Source of the DNA: Gautieria morchelliformis
Lineage: Eukaryota > Basidiomycota > Agaricomycetes > Gomphales > Gomphaceae
DNA length: 64,000 bases
NCBI GenBank assembly: GCA_015179125.1
Contig: WHVA01000067.1
Coordinates: 186,001 to 250,000 of the forward strand
Direction of reading: 5' to 3'
Below, piece after piece: positions 1-11,784 of the stretch. Numbering within the stretch: position 1 is the stretch's first letter; every line of letters starts with the position of its first letter. A model generated the notes under the pieces. That model worked only from the letters and a program-made list of their open reading frames with translations, was not told the origin of the DNA and searched no databases. The position numbers were made by a program, and so were the translations under genes.

Positions 1-849
1 CAGCAGGGAACCAGCTACCCTGCTTATTCAGCCTGCGCATATTGCGTACAAGGCAGCCCAAACTCCCTGAGCAATCAGAACGTTATTCATTCTGATTAAT
101 CTAATAGAATTCACAACAGTAATTACTGCTACAGATGGGGTGGGGGGCGGTTCAAACCTGAGGCTCTCCCTTCACATTACCCTGAACAGGCGCTTGGTGT
201 GGGTTAGATCCACCTGTGCTAACCCACCCCTGAATGGGGTCTTGACACTACCGGCCCCCCAAGGGCTCAACCCTGTGTGAAAGGTGGGCAGGGTGTGGCA
301 CGAATACTTCCTTACCATGCCAACACCAGTGCGGGTTGAGAGGTGATGGATTGATGGGGATAGTGATGTATTATGGCATTGGTCAGTGGAGGCAGTGGCT
401 GGCGGCAGGAGCGATGGTGAATGATGTGAATGGCAAAGGTGCTTGGGGACATATTGAATAGCAAGTGTGGAAAATGGATATGTCAACAGGTGATGAGTTG
501 ACCAGGAGTGGGTTGGGCCATAATAAATAAGTCATAACACTGCATTTGGATGCCCCGCATTGTGCTCATGCCTGTGGTTGTCATTCCTTGGCTCTCTCAT
601 GTTCCCTGTGGTCCCTCTGGCCTTCACACTCATATTGTTGATCTTCCTGCACTTGTTCTTGGATGGAGATGTGTCCATTGTCTCTTTGGGTCTGCCTTGG
701 GTATGTGCTTGACCTTGAACCTGGGGGGGGATTTGGCTGATGGCTGTGCAGGTGGAGCAGGATTAGCCTTGAGCCATTCCATCCTCTCAACAGGCATCAA
801 AGTGTCTCAGATATTTTGTGTCCAGGGGTCCATCCAGGCAGGGGCAAGC
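1..849. other. Non-coding flank left of Gypsy-A
   Basis: No gene is recognised here. Open frames on both strands are short and have no family motif. The first 31 bases, starting CAGCAGGGAA, match 28341-28371 with about three differences, so they are probably the edge of a dispersed repeat. The last five bases (CAAGC, 845-849) differ by one base from CGAGC at 18594-18598 and are the likely target duplication of the Gypsy element that starts at 850. Confidence 0.5.
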
Positions 850-950
850 TGTAAAGATGTTGATCTTAAGACCTTGTATCACAAGGGCAGACAGAGCTTG
901 ACCAAGATGTGGTATTCTGGATGCTACGTAGTGACAGTGTAAGGTAAGAT

Positions 951-3263
951 GCTTCCCCAGCATAGTGCTTGACCGCCTAGTCCACAACATGCGCCGGAGA
1001 GGGGTACCAGCTGAGTACACTGACTGGATACGCAGAAAAGGAGAGGGACGAGTCACCACACTAAGCTTCAATGATTACACTACAGGGCCGAGACAGATAA
1101 CCCAAGGAATTGACCAAGGATTCCCTCTATCTGCTATAGCCTATCAATTCTACAACAGCAACCTCATAGAGATCATACAGCGCGAGAAGGGTGAGGACTG
1201 CGTTGGATTTGTCGATGACACCACCATCACCACAGTAGGATCTGACCTAGCAGAGGCTTTCAACAAGCTGGCCGACATCATGGCAAGACCGGAGAGCGCG
1301 CTGGACTGGGCGCGGGACCACGACTGCATGTTTGCGGTGGAGAAGTTCAGTTTGATGGGACTCACCAGGCGGCGAGAAAAAGACCCTACAAGACCCAGGA
1401 AAAACAGACCAGTAACGAGACCCTCCATCAGAATAGGCCGGCACGTCGTCAATCCCACAGAGACACACAAGTTCCTTGGCGTCGTCATGGACCAAGAGCT
1501 GCGATTCAGACAACAGGTACACCATGCCCTCAAGAAAGGTGACGTGTACGTCAATCAGTACAAAAGATTGACAAAGCAGACGAAAGGGACTACAGCTAAG
1601 CACATGCGAAAATACTATCTGGCGGTGGCAATCCCTCGTATGCTCTAGGCGGCTGACATCTTCCTCATTCCAGAATCTGAGCACACCAAGGGGACCAAGG
1701 GACACATCAACAAACTAGCATGAGTTCAACGACAGGTGGCACTCACCATAACAGGGGCCATGAGAACGACAGCCACTGACACACTCGATACACACGCCAA
1801 CCTGCTACTGTGCCCACTGCTTGTTGCAAAGGTGAAACACAGAGCGGCCACATGGCTGGCTTGCCTACCTGACACCCACCCACTTGCGACGAAAGACCGA
1901 AGACTGGCCGAACGATACGTCAAAAGGCACCGAACACCCCTCCATGAAACCCTGCACGCCTCTGGACTCCAACCGCGCAGAATGGAGAAGATTCACACCG
2001 TAGTCCATGGTCCCAAATGGTCCCCATTGTTCAGAACTCGAATAGCCAGCAACAAGGATCAAGCGATCGAAGAGATAGAAGCGGAATCAGCAGATGTAAT
2101 GGTATACTTGGAGGGATCAAGCATAGAAGGCGGGGTAGGAGCGGCGGCGGTGCTATACAGGGGGGGAGGGAGATCCTAACTGTCCGACTGTACATGGGCT
2201 CAGACCAAGAGCACACGGTCTTCAAAGCCAAAATAGCAGGAGCCGCATTGGGCACCAAGCTGCTCAACATGGAGAGGGGACTAAGATACGTCATCGCTAC
2301 TGATAACCAAGCTGCAATTCTCACCAGGAAAAAGGAGAAGCCAGTCTCTGGACAGTACCTAATCAATCCCCTCCATAGACAAATCCAAGGAGTCGCGCAG
2401 CAGCAGCCAGGTACTACAACACTGATGAGATGGGTACTGGGGCATGAGGGCGTGGAAGCACTGAGCGAGTGGACAAGGAAGCGAAGAAGGCCGCAAGAGG
2501 GGAGTCTAGCGAGGAGAGGTTTATTCCGATCGAATGCAGAGGGGTGCTGCCCGTCAGCAAGACGGCTGAGATCCAGCAACACCAGAAGGAAATTAAACAG
2601 AGGGCCAGGGCGATCTTTGCTAAGTCCCCACGTGCTCGAACCTCGCATGAGATTGACCCGTCCATGCCATCGATAGCATTCACCAAGCTCACCAAAGACA
2701 TGCCTTGACGGCATGCCAGTCTGCTGGTACAATTGAGAACGGGGCACATCGGGCTCAACAAGCACTTGCACAAAATCGGCAAAGCAACCTCACCGACATG
2801 CCCGGCTTGCAGGAGAGCGAACGAAACAGTTCACCATTACCTGTTCAGGTGCCTGGCTTACAGGACGCAGAGAAACGAGATGGAGAGGGGATTGAGCAGG
2901 GGAGCAGCCTCAATGAAGACAATACTCGGAAAGCCCAGAGTGATGAAACACCTGTTCAAATTCATCCATGGCACGAAGTGCTTCGAAGCATCTTACAGAA
3001 ACATGATTCTCCCGGAGAGGCAGAAGGAAGGGAAGAAGTGAAGAGGGAACGGCAGGACAACGTGCTACAACCAGCAAAGAATTCTCCTCGCCCACATAGG
3101 CATGGACACACTCGGGGCCTAGCCCAGTGAGCAGAAGCAGCGATAGAGGGCGAAAGGGGAGAAGGCGGCACAGTTAGTCTGAACCAATCAATGTATTGAC
3201 CATATAGCATAGGGCCATGCCCCAATAGATGTAAAATTGGATTTTTAAAAAAAAAAAAAAAAA
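951..3263 (+). mobile_element. 5'-truncated LINE, Tad1-like, with poly-A tail
   Basis: A non-LTR retrotransposon inserted in the Gypsy-A 3' LTR. It ends in an A tract (3247-3265) and is bracketed by AAGGTAAGAT at 941-950 and 3264-3273, a 10 bp target duplication whose first two A's could belong to the tail. The matching uninterrupted LTR at about 18482-18491 has this word once. The 5' end is lost, since coding starts inside RT. RT, RNase H and a terminal CCHC-type knuckle in that order suggest the fungal Tad1 clade. Clade placement is inference. Confidence 0.88.
965..3041 (+). pseudogene. LINE ORF2 remnant: RT, RNase H, CCHC knuckle
   Basis: Remains of the polyprotein that nicks DNA and reverse-transcribes LINE RNA. 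965-1648 holds the RT palm with the FVDD form of the YXDD catalytic box (about 1207-1218) and the thumb region. 1736-2179 continues the connection region into RNase H, where the usual first catalytic Asp of the TDGS-type motif appears as Glu (VYLEGSS). RNase H continues to about 2500 with an ATDNQAA motif. 2733-3041 carries a CPAC...H...C zinc knuckle. Stops at 1646-1648 and 1722-1724, a frame change in the G run near 2160-2168 and another near 2470 show that it is dead. The endonuclease and ORF1 are absent. Confidence 0.85.
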
Positions 3264-3375
3264 AAGGTAAGATCCGATTGGGAACTGCCAGCCAGTTCCC
3301 ATGCATGAACTGTACAGTGGGTCCCTAAGGGGCCCACTGGTATTAGCTAAGCACTATGTACATAGCTTATTTACG

Positions 3376-3390
3376 CCCTCCCCCTCTATG
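3376..3390 (-). other. Gypsy-A polypurine tract
   Basis: Read on the minus strand this is an A/G-only run (AGAGGGGGAGGG) directly upstream of the 3' LTR. That is the position from which LTR elements prime plus-strand DNA. It supports the orientation and the LTR boundary. Confidence 0.7.
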
Positions 3391-3435
3391 AACAACTCAA
3401 GAGGTATAGAGGTCTTCCATGATGGAGTCCTCAAG

Positions 3436-4290
3436 TTATTCTGATATGATGACATCGGCATCATATGGGGCCAGCGGAGCACTGGTTGTCAGGGCCGGTG
3501 TCCTCGCGGAGCATGGCCTTGATGGCCGGATGCTCGCGAGCTCCTGGTCGAGCTGGGCATGAGTGAGCGGCAGGGGTGCCGTGGCTCTCACGTGGCTGGT
3601 CTCGAGGTAGCGGGCTAGCCACCGTGCAATCTCAGCGTGTGGGATGTCTGGACCAGCCCGACCTCTTATGGGATATAACCCCGTGATCGACAGCTGGAGG
3701 CTGGTGCTCTGCAGTGTCAGACACTCCCTGACATCGATGAACTTGACCATTGGTTGGTCGAGCTGAATAGGTCGAAGAGCCTTGACTTGAGGGGTGACAC
3801 GACCCCTTTGACTCGGGGCACGAGGGCCTTCAATCACATCCAGATGTCCATGTCTGTGAGGTTGAGGCTTCCATCCACATTGTCTGGGATGGTGGAGGGA
3901 ATTACTTCTGGGTTGTGTATCCAACCCTTCAGGATGGCTGCGATGTTGAGCGGGGTACCGCTTGCTATCACGAAACAATCCCTTTTGGGATTGCGAGCGC
4001 ATTGCTTGCGCTTGATGCGCTTGAACATGCCGATCATCTCGTGTGTGCGCAGATACTGCGGTATGTCCTTCGCGCGCAGTCGAAGCTCGACGAAGTGTGC
4101 ATCGTCGAGCGGGCAGACATTGTACCACTGCGTACGTCGCTCCAGTGCCTTTCCTATGGGACATGGTAGGAAGCCTGTCTCGGAGATCGGCGGGTCTCCG
4201 AGTGGTATGATCTCCCCTTCCCCCAGGTAGGGAAGATGAACTGGCCCTGCCACAGGTGGTAAGTCTCCGTGGGGCCCCCATAGTGGGCCT
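3436..4290 (-). mobile_element. Gypsy-A accessory 3' ORF, distal part
   Basis: Second portion of an ORF between integrase and the 3' LTR. It is not gag, protease, RT, RNase H or integrase, and I recognise no domain. Visible features are an AGPVHLPYLGEGEII start near 4250, a VCPLDD stretch, a basic patch (KRIKRK) and a hydrophobic-polar tail ending about 60 bp before the purine tract. The same sequence occurs in Gypsy-B (57200-58100), so it belongs to the element rather than to a chance insertion. It could be an env-like or packaging accessory protein, but nothing shows a signal peptide or a clear membrane anchor. Broken. Confidence 0.6.
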
Positions 4291-4694
4291 TGACCGTTTT
4301 GTAAAATCAGATATCGAAATTTGCCTTGACTTTGCTAAAAATTGATGACAACAGCCTCTGCTTGCAGTACACCCTCTGACACTTATTTATATTCTCTTGC
4401 CCCTACAATAATTTCACTTTTAGGCTCTTGGGGATATGCTATGTATGGATGACATGCTACAGAAAAGGGACATGCTACACACACTACACTTGGGTGACAT
4501 GCTGCACTTGGGCAACACAGGCTACACACAGATCATGCACAAGCTTAAGCACATGGTCTATTTCCTTCTCGGTCTATTCCATTATACCATGCATCACTTA
4601 GTTAGATTTACCTCATGCACTTGGGAAACACAGGCTACACACAAGGGCAGGCTACACACAGGGACACGCTACACATAGGGACACATTACACATC

Positions 4695-4815
4695 GGGGAC
4701 ACACCACAAACAAGGGACACACCACAAACAAGGGACACACCACAAACAAGGGACACACCACAAACAAGGGACACACCACAAACAAGGGACACACCACAAA
4801 CAAGGGACACAGGCC
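4695..4815 (+). repeat. 18 bp minisatellite (ACACACCACAAACAAGGG), about 6 copies
   Basis: Six perfect head-to-tail 18 bp units. The counterpart in the inverted arm (46915-47060) has about eight units including one shortened variant, so the array has changed length since duplication. Less regular GGGACA/CTACACA-rich sequence around 4440-4690 looks like older decayed relatives of the unit. Confidence 0.9.
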
Positions 4816-4916
4816 ATACATGGGGACATGCTACAGATGAAGGGCACACAGTCATAGGAGAAATGTGTGGAGACATTACCTACCCTGATGTGTTAGTTTC
4901 AATTGCGAGAAGATAT

Positions 4917-5050
4917 GTTTCACTTATCCAAAACAGTTTGATTTATCCAAATGAGTTTTACTTATCCAAATGAGTTTTATCCAAATGAGTTTGCCTTATC
5001 TCAAGTTTTATTGGCCCAATGTGTTTGACCTTATTAATGTGTTTGACCTA
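4917..5050 (+). repeat. Degenerate short repeats CTTATCCAAA(A/T)GAGTTT
   Basis: Four or five imperfect copies of a 20-24 bp unit followed by TTTGACCTTA units. There is no coding potential. The array is also present in the inverted arm at about 46675-46815. Confidence 0.7.
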
Positions 5051-5129
5051 ACCCCTGGGTGAAACACAGGTATCCACACTTGCGGTGGTCCCAGCTCATC
5101 CAGGCTTATCCCATGGGTCCCCAGCCATC

Positions 5130-5461
5130 TGTCATGACTCATTTATTTCTTGTATCCAGTAACCCCATTTTCCCTTTCATCACTCCACCTCCATGTTCAC
5201 TCCATTTGCCCTTCGCCGAATTTGTTGAACAACGATTCGCTACTCGCATCATTGGCCAGTAGGCACGCCATCAAACACGATCAACATCCTTTACTCGGCG
5301 TGATGGTTCATCACTGGTCCCATCACCTTCCCGACCCAACCCCCTTTGGGTGTTCCTATGACCAGAATGCATTTGCGGGGTGTTCTACCTGTAGATCATG
5401 TGGGATCAACCCAGCAGCCCAAGAGTCCATGCAGGGTAACATGTATGCAGGTCTCAAGGTG
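5130..5461 (-). repeat. LTR-B fragment
   Basis: Starts with the inverted terminal word TGTCATGAC and follows the terminal third of the solo LTR at 27035-28311 in reverse orientation. It ends at GGTCTCAAGGTG, where Copia LTR sequence begins. The same junction exists at 46260/46261 in the other arm, so this chimera predates the duplication. Confidence 0.75.
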
Positions 5462-7600
5462 TAGATCGTAGAATAACAGTTTTATTATAACTCCTTCATT
5501 ATACAGGTTATAGGCCCCGGCCATAACTAAATTACTACAGACCTAGCTTATTCCAACTACACTCTATACTCCACCAACTCAATACCGATCAACAATGTCG
5601 AGTAGCAATCACACGTACAAGATCGATCCCTTGAATGGGGATAATTAGGCGGTGTGGTGCCGGCGGCTCAAGTGGATACTTGACGACTTGGATCTATGGG
5701 ATGTGGCTATCAGCAGGGAGACGGAACCGAGACGGGCAGATGCTGGCAACGTCACTGCGACTGAGCAGCAGGAAATCGACGATTGGAGAAAGAAGGATAA
5801 AAAAGCTAGAAAAGAGATTTGCCTCAGAGTCGCCGATGAACAACTAGTTTACATTAATCAGACGATGTCTGCATTCGTGGTATGGACCAGTTTACAAGCA
5901 ATATTCGAGTCTAAGGGAGCTGTGGGGATTGTAAATCTCCGAAGAGATTTCTTCTGGATGCTTGCCAAAGATGGCACAAACATGGAGGGGCACGTACACA
6001 AGCTCCGTGGTATTCAACAGGAACTGAATGCGTGGGGAACTGAATGTGCGGGGACATTACATCAGTGACACCGAGTTCTCAAACATGTTACTGACATCAT
6101 TACCAGAATCTTGGTCGGCGTTTATTATGGCAGTAAACGCCAGTGGAGCCGGGACGACAGCTGATATATTAATAGCCCAGGTCCTCAATGAGGACCGAGC
6201 ACGGAAAGCTGGATCAGCATGGCAGAAAGCGCTTAAGGTGCAACAACGTCACAGGCCCAGGAAAGATGACTCAGGAGCAACGAAGGGCCAGCGCCGAAAT
6301 TGCAGCAAGAAGGGTCATTATGTGAAGGACTGCTGGGCGAAAGGTGGTGGCAAGGAAGGTCAAGCGCCGAAGTGGTTCAAATCAGGGAACAAAGAAACAG
6401 TTAAACAGGCAGAAGAAAAAGACTTCACGTTTGTATCTAAGGAGGTAGCATACAGTGCTATATCTGCATCCAACTGGCTAGCTGATTCAGCAGCGACAAC
6501 ACACATAGCTCGAAGCCAAAACGATTTCGCTAGCTATGCCGAGGAGCCATCAGAAATTGAAGGAATTTTACCTGGAGCAGTACTACATACACAAGGCTGA
6601 GGCACTATATACAAGGAATTCAAGGTCGGCGCCAAGACGAACACGATCGAGCTACGTGACGTCAAGCATGCACTGGATGCGCCGAACAACCTTATCAGTG
6701 TAGGGCGCCTAACTGATAAGGGCAACATGGCCACATTTACAGGCACCGGCGTCAAATTCAAATCATGTGCCGGAGCTATTTTTGCACAGGGACAGTTCTG
6801 TATGAAGGCATGGGTCACTCGATCAGTCGAGGCACGGGATTTTGCCGCAGCGGCAAAAGGACAGTCATGGGACAAATGGCACAGGATACTCGGGCACATC
6901 AACATCAGTTCTAAAAATGTTGAAATCTAAGGGTCTAGTTACTGGACTCGAGATCAATGAGTCAAAAGAGCCGAGTCAGTGCAAGGCTTGCATACAAGGC
7001 AAACGGCATGTGGAGCTGTTCCCCAAAAGAGCCAAGGACACTGTTGATCAGGTCGGTGACCTAACAGTATCTGATGTATGGGGGCCTGCCCAGACCGAGG
7101 GACCATCACGTGAAAAGTACTTTTATTCTTTCACAGACATCAAATCAAGGTACACAGTCATTTATTTCAGGAGCGCCAAAGATGAAGCGCTCAGGCAGTT
7201 CAAAACATACAAAGTGTTTCTCGAGACCCAAACAGGTCAGAAACTGAAGAGGTTTCGCTCGGATTGTGGGGAATATGTCAATAAAAATTTCAAAGAATTT
7301 TGTGCAAAACATGGCGTTATTATGGAGACCACAGCTCCATACTCCCCAGCCCAGAATGGAATTGCAGAACAACTCAACCGGACCTTACTCGAGCACGCAC
7401 GGGCGATGATATTCGCCAAGAACCTGCCGAGAATACTTTGGCCCGAGGCCGTGGCTTACGCGTATTATATCAAAAATCAATCACCCACGCGAGCGCTTGG
7501 AGATGACGCAACGCCGTTCCAGGCACTATTTGGAAAGAAGCCAAATATAGCATGTCTAGAAGAATTTTGGACGAACTGTTGGGTTATGGTGCCGGATCAG
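5462..7600 (+). mobile_element. Old Copia, copy A (gag to integrase)
   Basis: Ty1/Copia fossil, incomplete at both ends. A 44 bp LTR tail (5462-5505, ending TACA) is followed by a GGTTATAGGCCCC primer-binding-type site at 5506. Gag of the UBN2 type starts near 5652, with a CSKKGHYVKDC zinc knuckle near 6300, a protease region (LADSAATTHIA, near 6480), the pre-integrase HHCC-like region (about 6880-7020) and an integrase core (DVWGP...DCGEYVN...AQNGIAEQLNRTL, 7070-7400). Several breaks. Copy B (36695-46260) is the longer sister. Confidence 0.85.
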
Positions 7601-8470
7601 GCTGCTCAGCTATATGCTGAGCCCTGTCTGGATCGTACGTCTTCCAGATGGAGGAGTCGGACTCCCATCCGTCCGGGATGTCGTTGTACGGTTGTACGCT
7701 GCGTTGGACAGCGTGCTTGGCCCCTCTGTTGATGTTGGGGTGGGGGCCGATATTTGGGATGCCAGTCCCAAGCCTGCCTGCGCTGGCAAGGGTGCCATTG
7801 CGTGAGGTGACGATGGGCCGGCCACTGAGTCAGTGGCCTGGTCCTGGCGTGGCCTTTTCGAGGCAGTGTGTGTGAGCTGGAGTGCCTTAAGCTGCTCTTC
7901 CAGCTCTTTTACTTTGGCGCGTTCAGCGTCGAGTGCGTCATCGCAGCTTTCAACCACGTGTTCTAAATCCTTGACCTCCTTTTTGAGGTCATGGATGTCC
8001 TGTAAGGGCTCCACTTGCACGTCATGTGCGATGGCCCTTGGGAACCACCCCAGGCCACGTCGATGGCATCGCTGATGTCCTCATCCTTCAGCTTCACCTT
8101 TCGGGTGCTCGTTGCGGCCTGTAAGTGCGTGGCCTACATCGTGCAAGTGTCGCAGTCGTCTGGGTGGACGATTGCCAGAGCATCTTCCCATCCTACGATC
8201 ATCCAGTGTTCCTGATCGACTGGTGCTCGTAGGATGTCTGCGGCCCCTTGCTTCGGGGCCGTTGAGCGTGGCTCGGACGTTGACGGATCAACGTCCATTC
8301 CATCTTTCGATGGAATCATCTTCATGGGGAGATGATGGTGGTGGTGGTTGCTTCCAAGAAGCGGTGTGCCTTGGAAAGATCCAAGGTGAAAATTTAACTG
8401 TGCCGTGGCTGGCATGTCACGTGGTATACACATGACTGACACGTCTAGCAGCGCTTGGGGAGGTTGCATG
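7601..8470 (-). mobile_element. Gypsy-A accessory 3' ORF, proximal part
   Basis: First portion of the post-integrase ORF. About 8250-8150 encodes EHWMIVGWEDALAIVHPDDC, and 8020-7880 encodes a charged heptad-like stretch (KKEVKDLEHVV...KVKELEEQLKAL) that should form a coiled coil. A Pro/Ser/Thr-rich linker follows. The same order, the EHWMIIGWED block then the coiled coil, is seen in Gypsy-B at 55440-55800, so the arrangement is ancestral. No known family recognised; broken. Confidence 0.6.
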
Positions 8471-10100
8471 GCTTGCCTACCCCCCGGAGCTCTAGGTAGT
8501 GATCTAGAGTTTCGAGATCCTTGCACGACGACATGGGTCCCCATGTCATGTCACCTAGGGTCCAGCAGACATGGAACTCCAGGTCCATCAAGTTTATCCA
8601 TCAATGTGCGATAATCTCGTCGACGAGCCACTCCTCATCGTCATTCAATCCAAAGTCATAGAATGACTTCATCTCACAACAAGGAAACAGTTCGTCATTG
8701 TTAGCCTTGTATCGTCGTATGAGGCTTGAATGGAAGACCGGTGAGATATGACGGCTTTTCACCTCGTCGGGGAGTTCAACGGTCACCATCGAGGCTTCAT
8801 TATGCGCCTCGACGATGCGGTATGGACCAATATACCGCGGCACGAGTTTTCTGGCTCTTCCTTTCGGTAGAGTCAGGTTTTGTGTTGATAGGTAAACGCA
8901 GTCATTGGCCACGTACATGTCGCTCACTGTACGTTTCTTGTTCACGTGAAACGTTTGCATCACTCGATGCTTGATGATTGCATCGTGTTCCGCCATCAGG
9001 TTCGATCTGGCCTGATGTGCAAATTGGGCTACCCCCTTAAACGGGGTGTCCGTGGCTATGGGAAGGTCTATCTGCAGCATATAGCCGTGGTTCAGCTCAA
9101 AGGGCACGAACCCTGTGCTTGTGCTGACGTTGCTGTTGAGGGCGACCTCAACCATTGGGCACTTCGATGCCCAGTCCTTTTGGTCATCCCTGACTACAGC
9201 CTGCAGTGTCTGGCCGATCGAGCAGTTTGCGCGCTCGGTCACTCCATCCGTTTGGGGATGGAAGGCAGTCGACATGAGGGGTTTAGTCCCCATGAGTCGC
9301 CGTATTTCACACCAGAAGATAGATGTGAACTTTGAGTCTCTATCTGAGACGATGGAGTCTGGGACTCCATGGACTTGGATGACTTCTTTCAGACACAGCC
9401 AGGCCACACCCTTTGCTGACACGCTCATCATTGTTGGGACAAGGTGGACGTGCGACGTTAGTCGGTCGATGACTACCATCAGGTAGTTATAGTCATTCGA
9501 CTTGGGCAGGTGCCCCATGAAGTCAATACCAATAGACTGCCATGGCCTATCCAGAATGGGTAGGCTGTGTAGTAAACCCTTGGGCCGTTGTGGCCCGGTC
9601 TTTGTCATTTAGCACTTCACGCACAACGTGCAGAATGACTCGATGTCTGGGTTCATGCCCTGCCACCAGTATGACCTTCAAACGTAGTTTGATGTCTTCA
9701 GATGGCCATAGTGACCAACTATCTGGTGTGCTTGATCGATGATGATTTCGATCAGCCTCCTTCCCCCCTGAAGAACAGATTGGGGGACGGCGATGACATC
9801 TCTCCAGAGCTGATTCTTTGTCCAAATCAGCCTGTCCTGGATTCCAAATCTCGGGTGCGCGTCTGGGTGCTCCATGATCTTCGAGAACATGGGGTCCTTA
9901 AGGTACACATCTCGTAAGACCTTGGACAGGTCTACGCCTTGTTTGACATTCTGACGCAGTGGTGCGCCGTCGTTGCCTGCGGTGATGACTCGGACATCGT
10001 TGTTGTTGTTGTCATCGCGCAAGGCAGTGCTGTTCCTGGGCTTTTGTGAGCCCTTGTTCAAGGCGGCGGACTCTAGTATCTGCGCCTCCGTCTTCTCCAT
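8470..10100 (-). mobile_element. Gypsy-A integrase with chromodomain
   Basis: Region that inserts element cDNA. It carries an H2C2-type zinc-binding segment (around 9640-9720), the DDE core with GIDFMGHLP (about 9530), SDRDSKF (about 9330) and TAFHPQTDGVTERAN (about 9240), a GPY-like module (VPRYIGPYRI, near 8850), and a segment near 8640-8470 with the acidic-aromatic pattern of a chromodomain (DEEWLVDEII, then FHV.W). The chromodomain places the element in the chromoviruses, which use it to target chromatin. Broken. Confidence 0.85.
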
Positions 10101-10130
10101 GAGGCAGCTAGACCATCTCGGTGCTGCTGT

Positions 10131-11720
10131 TCACAGCTCAATATACTGGTCGGTGGGCAGTAGCTCACCTTCCGGGTCTAAGCACGCATCTGCATTCACA
10201 AAGACGTGGTCCAGGTGAGTGTCGTCACTCATGTCGTTCTTGTAGTAGCGCCACAGGCAGTCTGCCATCTTGTTCTTCACTCCATCAACATGAACGGTGT
10301 TGAAGTTGAAGTGGGACAAAAACTCCCACCATCTGACCTGGCGGTCAGATAGGCTCTTTTGGGTCTCGAAGTATTTGTATTTGAGTCCCTTGTGATCCAT
10401 GATGAGGGTGAACCTTTGTCCAAGAAGTTTATCCTCCCATTTCATGAGAGCCTCGAGCACAGTGATTGTTTTGTGCTCGTGAGCACTGTAGTGTTGTTGA
10501 GCATCGCTGAACTTCTTTGACAAGAAGCCAGCTGGTTGACAGGTTTTCCAGTTGGGGCCTTGGCTGTAGACTGCACTGACACCGGCTTTTGACCCATCAC
10601 CGATAACCCAGATGGGCTCTGGGCTCCATGCGTCGATGGGATGCAGGAACGGGGCCTTACAGGCTAACGCCTTGATGCTTTGCCAGCATTTGTCAAGAAG
10701 CGGGGTCCATTCGAATGGACAGTTGTTACATGCACAACCCAACAAGGGGGTCGTGTATGCGCTAACATCTGGTAGATAGTGTGCCAGGTATTGTACTAGC
10801 CCGAGGAAGCGCTGGACGTTGTTGAACATCCGCGGCCTTTGCCACTCGCCAATGCATTGCATTTTGTCCTCGTCGGCATGTACATCTTGGCCATCGATGA
10901 TGTGGCCGAGGCACTCCATTCGTATGAAATAGAGATCAACCTTTTTCTTGCTTAGAAAAAGGTGGTTCTTCCTCAGTCTGTCAAAGACTATATAGAGGTG
11001 CTCCTCGTGCTCTTGTATCGAGAGCGAGAATATGAATATGTCATCCATGTATACATGGATGAAGCGACCTATGCAGTTGCGGAAGATTGACGTCATCAGC
11101 CGTTGAAATGTCAACGGCGCGTTGCAATCTCCCCTCTGTATTACCTGGCTCCTGAAGGTGCCAAGGATCGTAGCAAATGCAGTCTTTGCTACATGATCTG
11201 GATGAATCTGGATCTGCTCGTATGCTTCGGACATATCGAGTTTGGTGCGATATCGACAGTGAGCCATGTCACTGCGGATGATATCTTGATCTGGGAAGGG
11301 CGTAACGTCCTTCACAGTGTTCTTGTTCTGCTGGCGCAGATCGAAGGCGGTCCACAATGTACTGTTATTCTTCAGCACACACAGCATGGGTACAGCTTGT
11401 TGTGCAACTGCCGGTATCCACCACTTTGCAGTGGTGTATCGTTCGATCTCGATATTCGCGGACAGTTCCTCATGGAAGTATTCGGGGCACTTCAGTAGGC
11501 GATACCGCATGTGTTTGTTGGGATCGATGAGATTGATCTCATGGTTGACCTTCCACAACGGCGGGAGCTCTAATGGGATTCCACTGACCAGGTCAGTGAT
11601 TTTCTCCATCCATTCCTCATGGAGGCGAGGGATGTCGTCATCTGTGAGGATGACAGTGGTTGGCTTGGAAGCCATTAGGCACTGTGTGTGTCTGTTAGGT
11701 CCCACGGCACGTGGGACCAC
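10131..11720 (-). mobile_element. Gypsy-A reverse transcriptase and RNase H
   Basis: Long open stretch with RT motifs: FDLRQQNKNT, KLDMSEAYEQIQIHP, then the catalytic VYMDDIFIFS (YMDD, about 11050), followed by the connection and RNase H with VIGDGSKAGVSAV and the terminal VRWWEFLSHFNFN block. Order and length are typical of a Ty3/Gypsy pol. Upstream residues (VPRAVGPNRHTQCLM) recur in Gypsy-B at 55180. Confidence 0.9.
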
Positions 11721-11784
11721 CTTCTTTTTCCCATCGCTTTCACCGTCAGGTGAGAGCGCCTCTCCCTACGATTGTAGGGCGAGT

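Larger units (their letters stand above)
850..3375 (-). repeat. Gypsy-A 3' LTR, split by the LINE
   Basis: 850-950 and 3274-3375 together align over their whole length with the undivided LTR at 18392-18593. The LINE at 951-3263 lies between the two parts. In element orientation this LTR lies downstream of the purine tract, so it is the 3' LTR. Confidence 0.85.
4050..7600 (+). repeat. Left arm of a dispersed inverted duplication
   Basis: This 3.55 kb block matches, in inverse orientation and at very high similarity by eye, 38881-47738, which additionally contains the young Copia at 39898-45134. Shared contents, in order: a scrap of the Gypsy accessory ORF, an 18 bp minisatellite, short CTTATCCAAA repeats, an LTR-B fragment and the gag-to-integrase part of a Copia. 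Similarity stops at CGCACACAC on one side and at GCCGGATCA on the other. Confidence 0.85.

Noticed and set aside
550-942. 130-codon plus-strand frame at the left edge
   Set aside because: No family motif, and its end lies in the Gypsy-A LTR, so coding is implausible.
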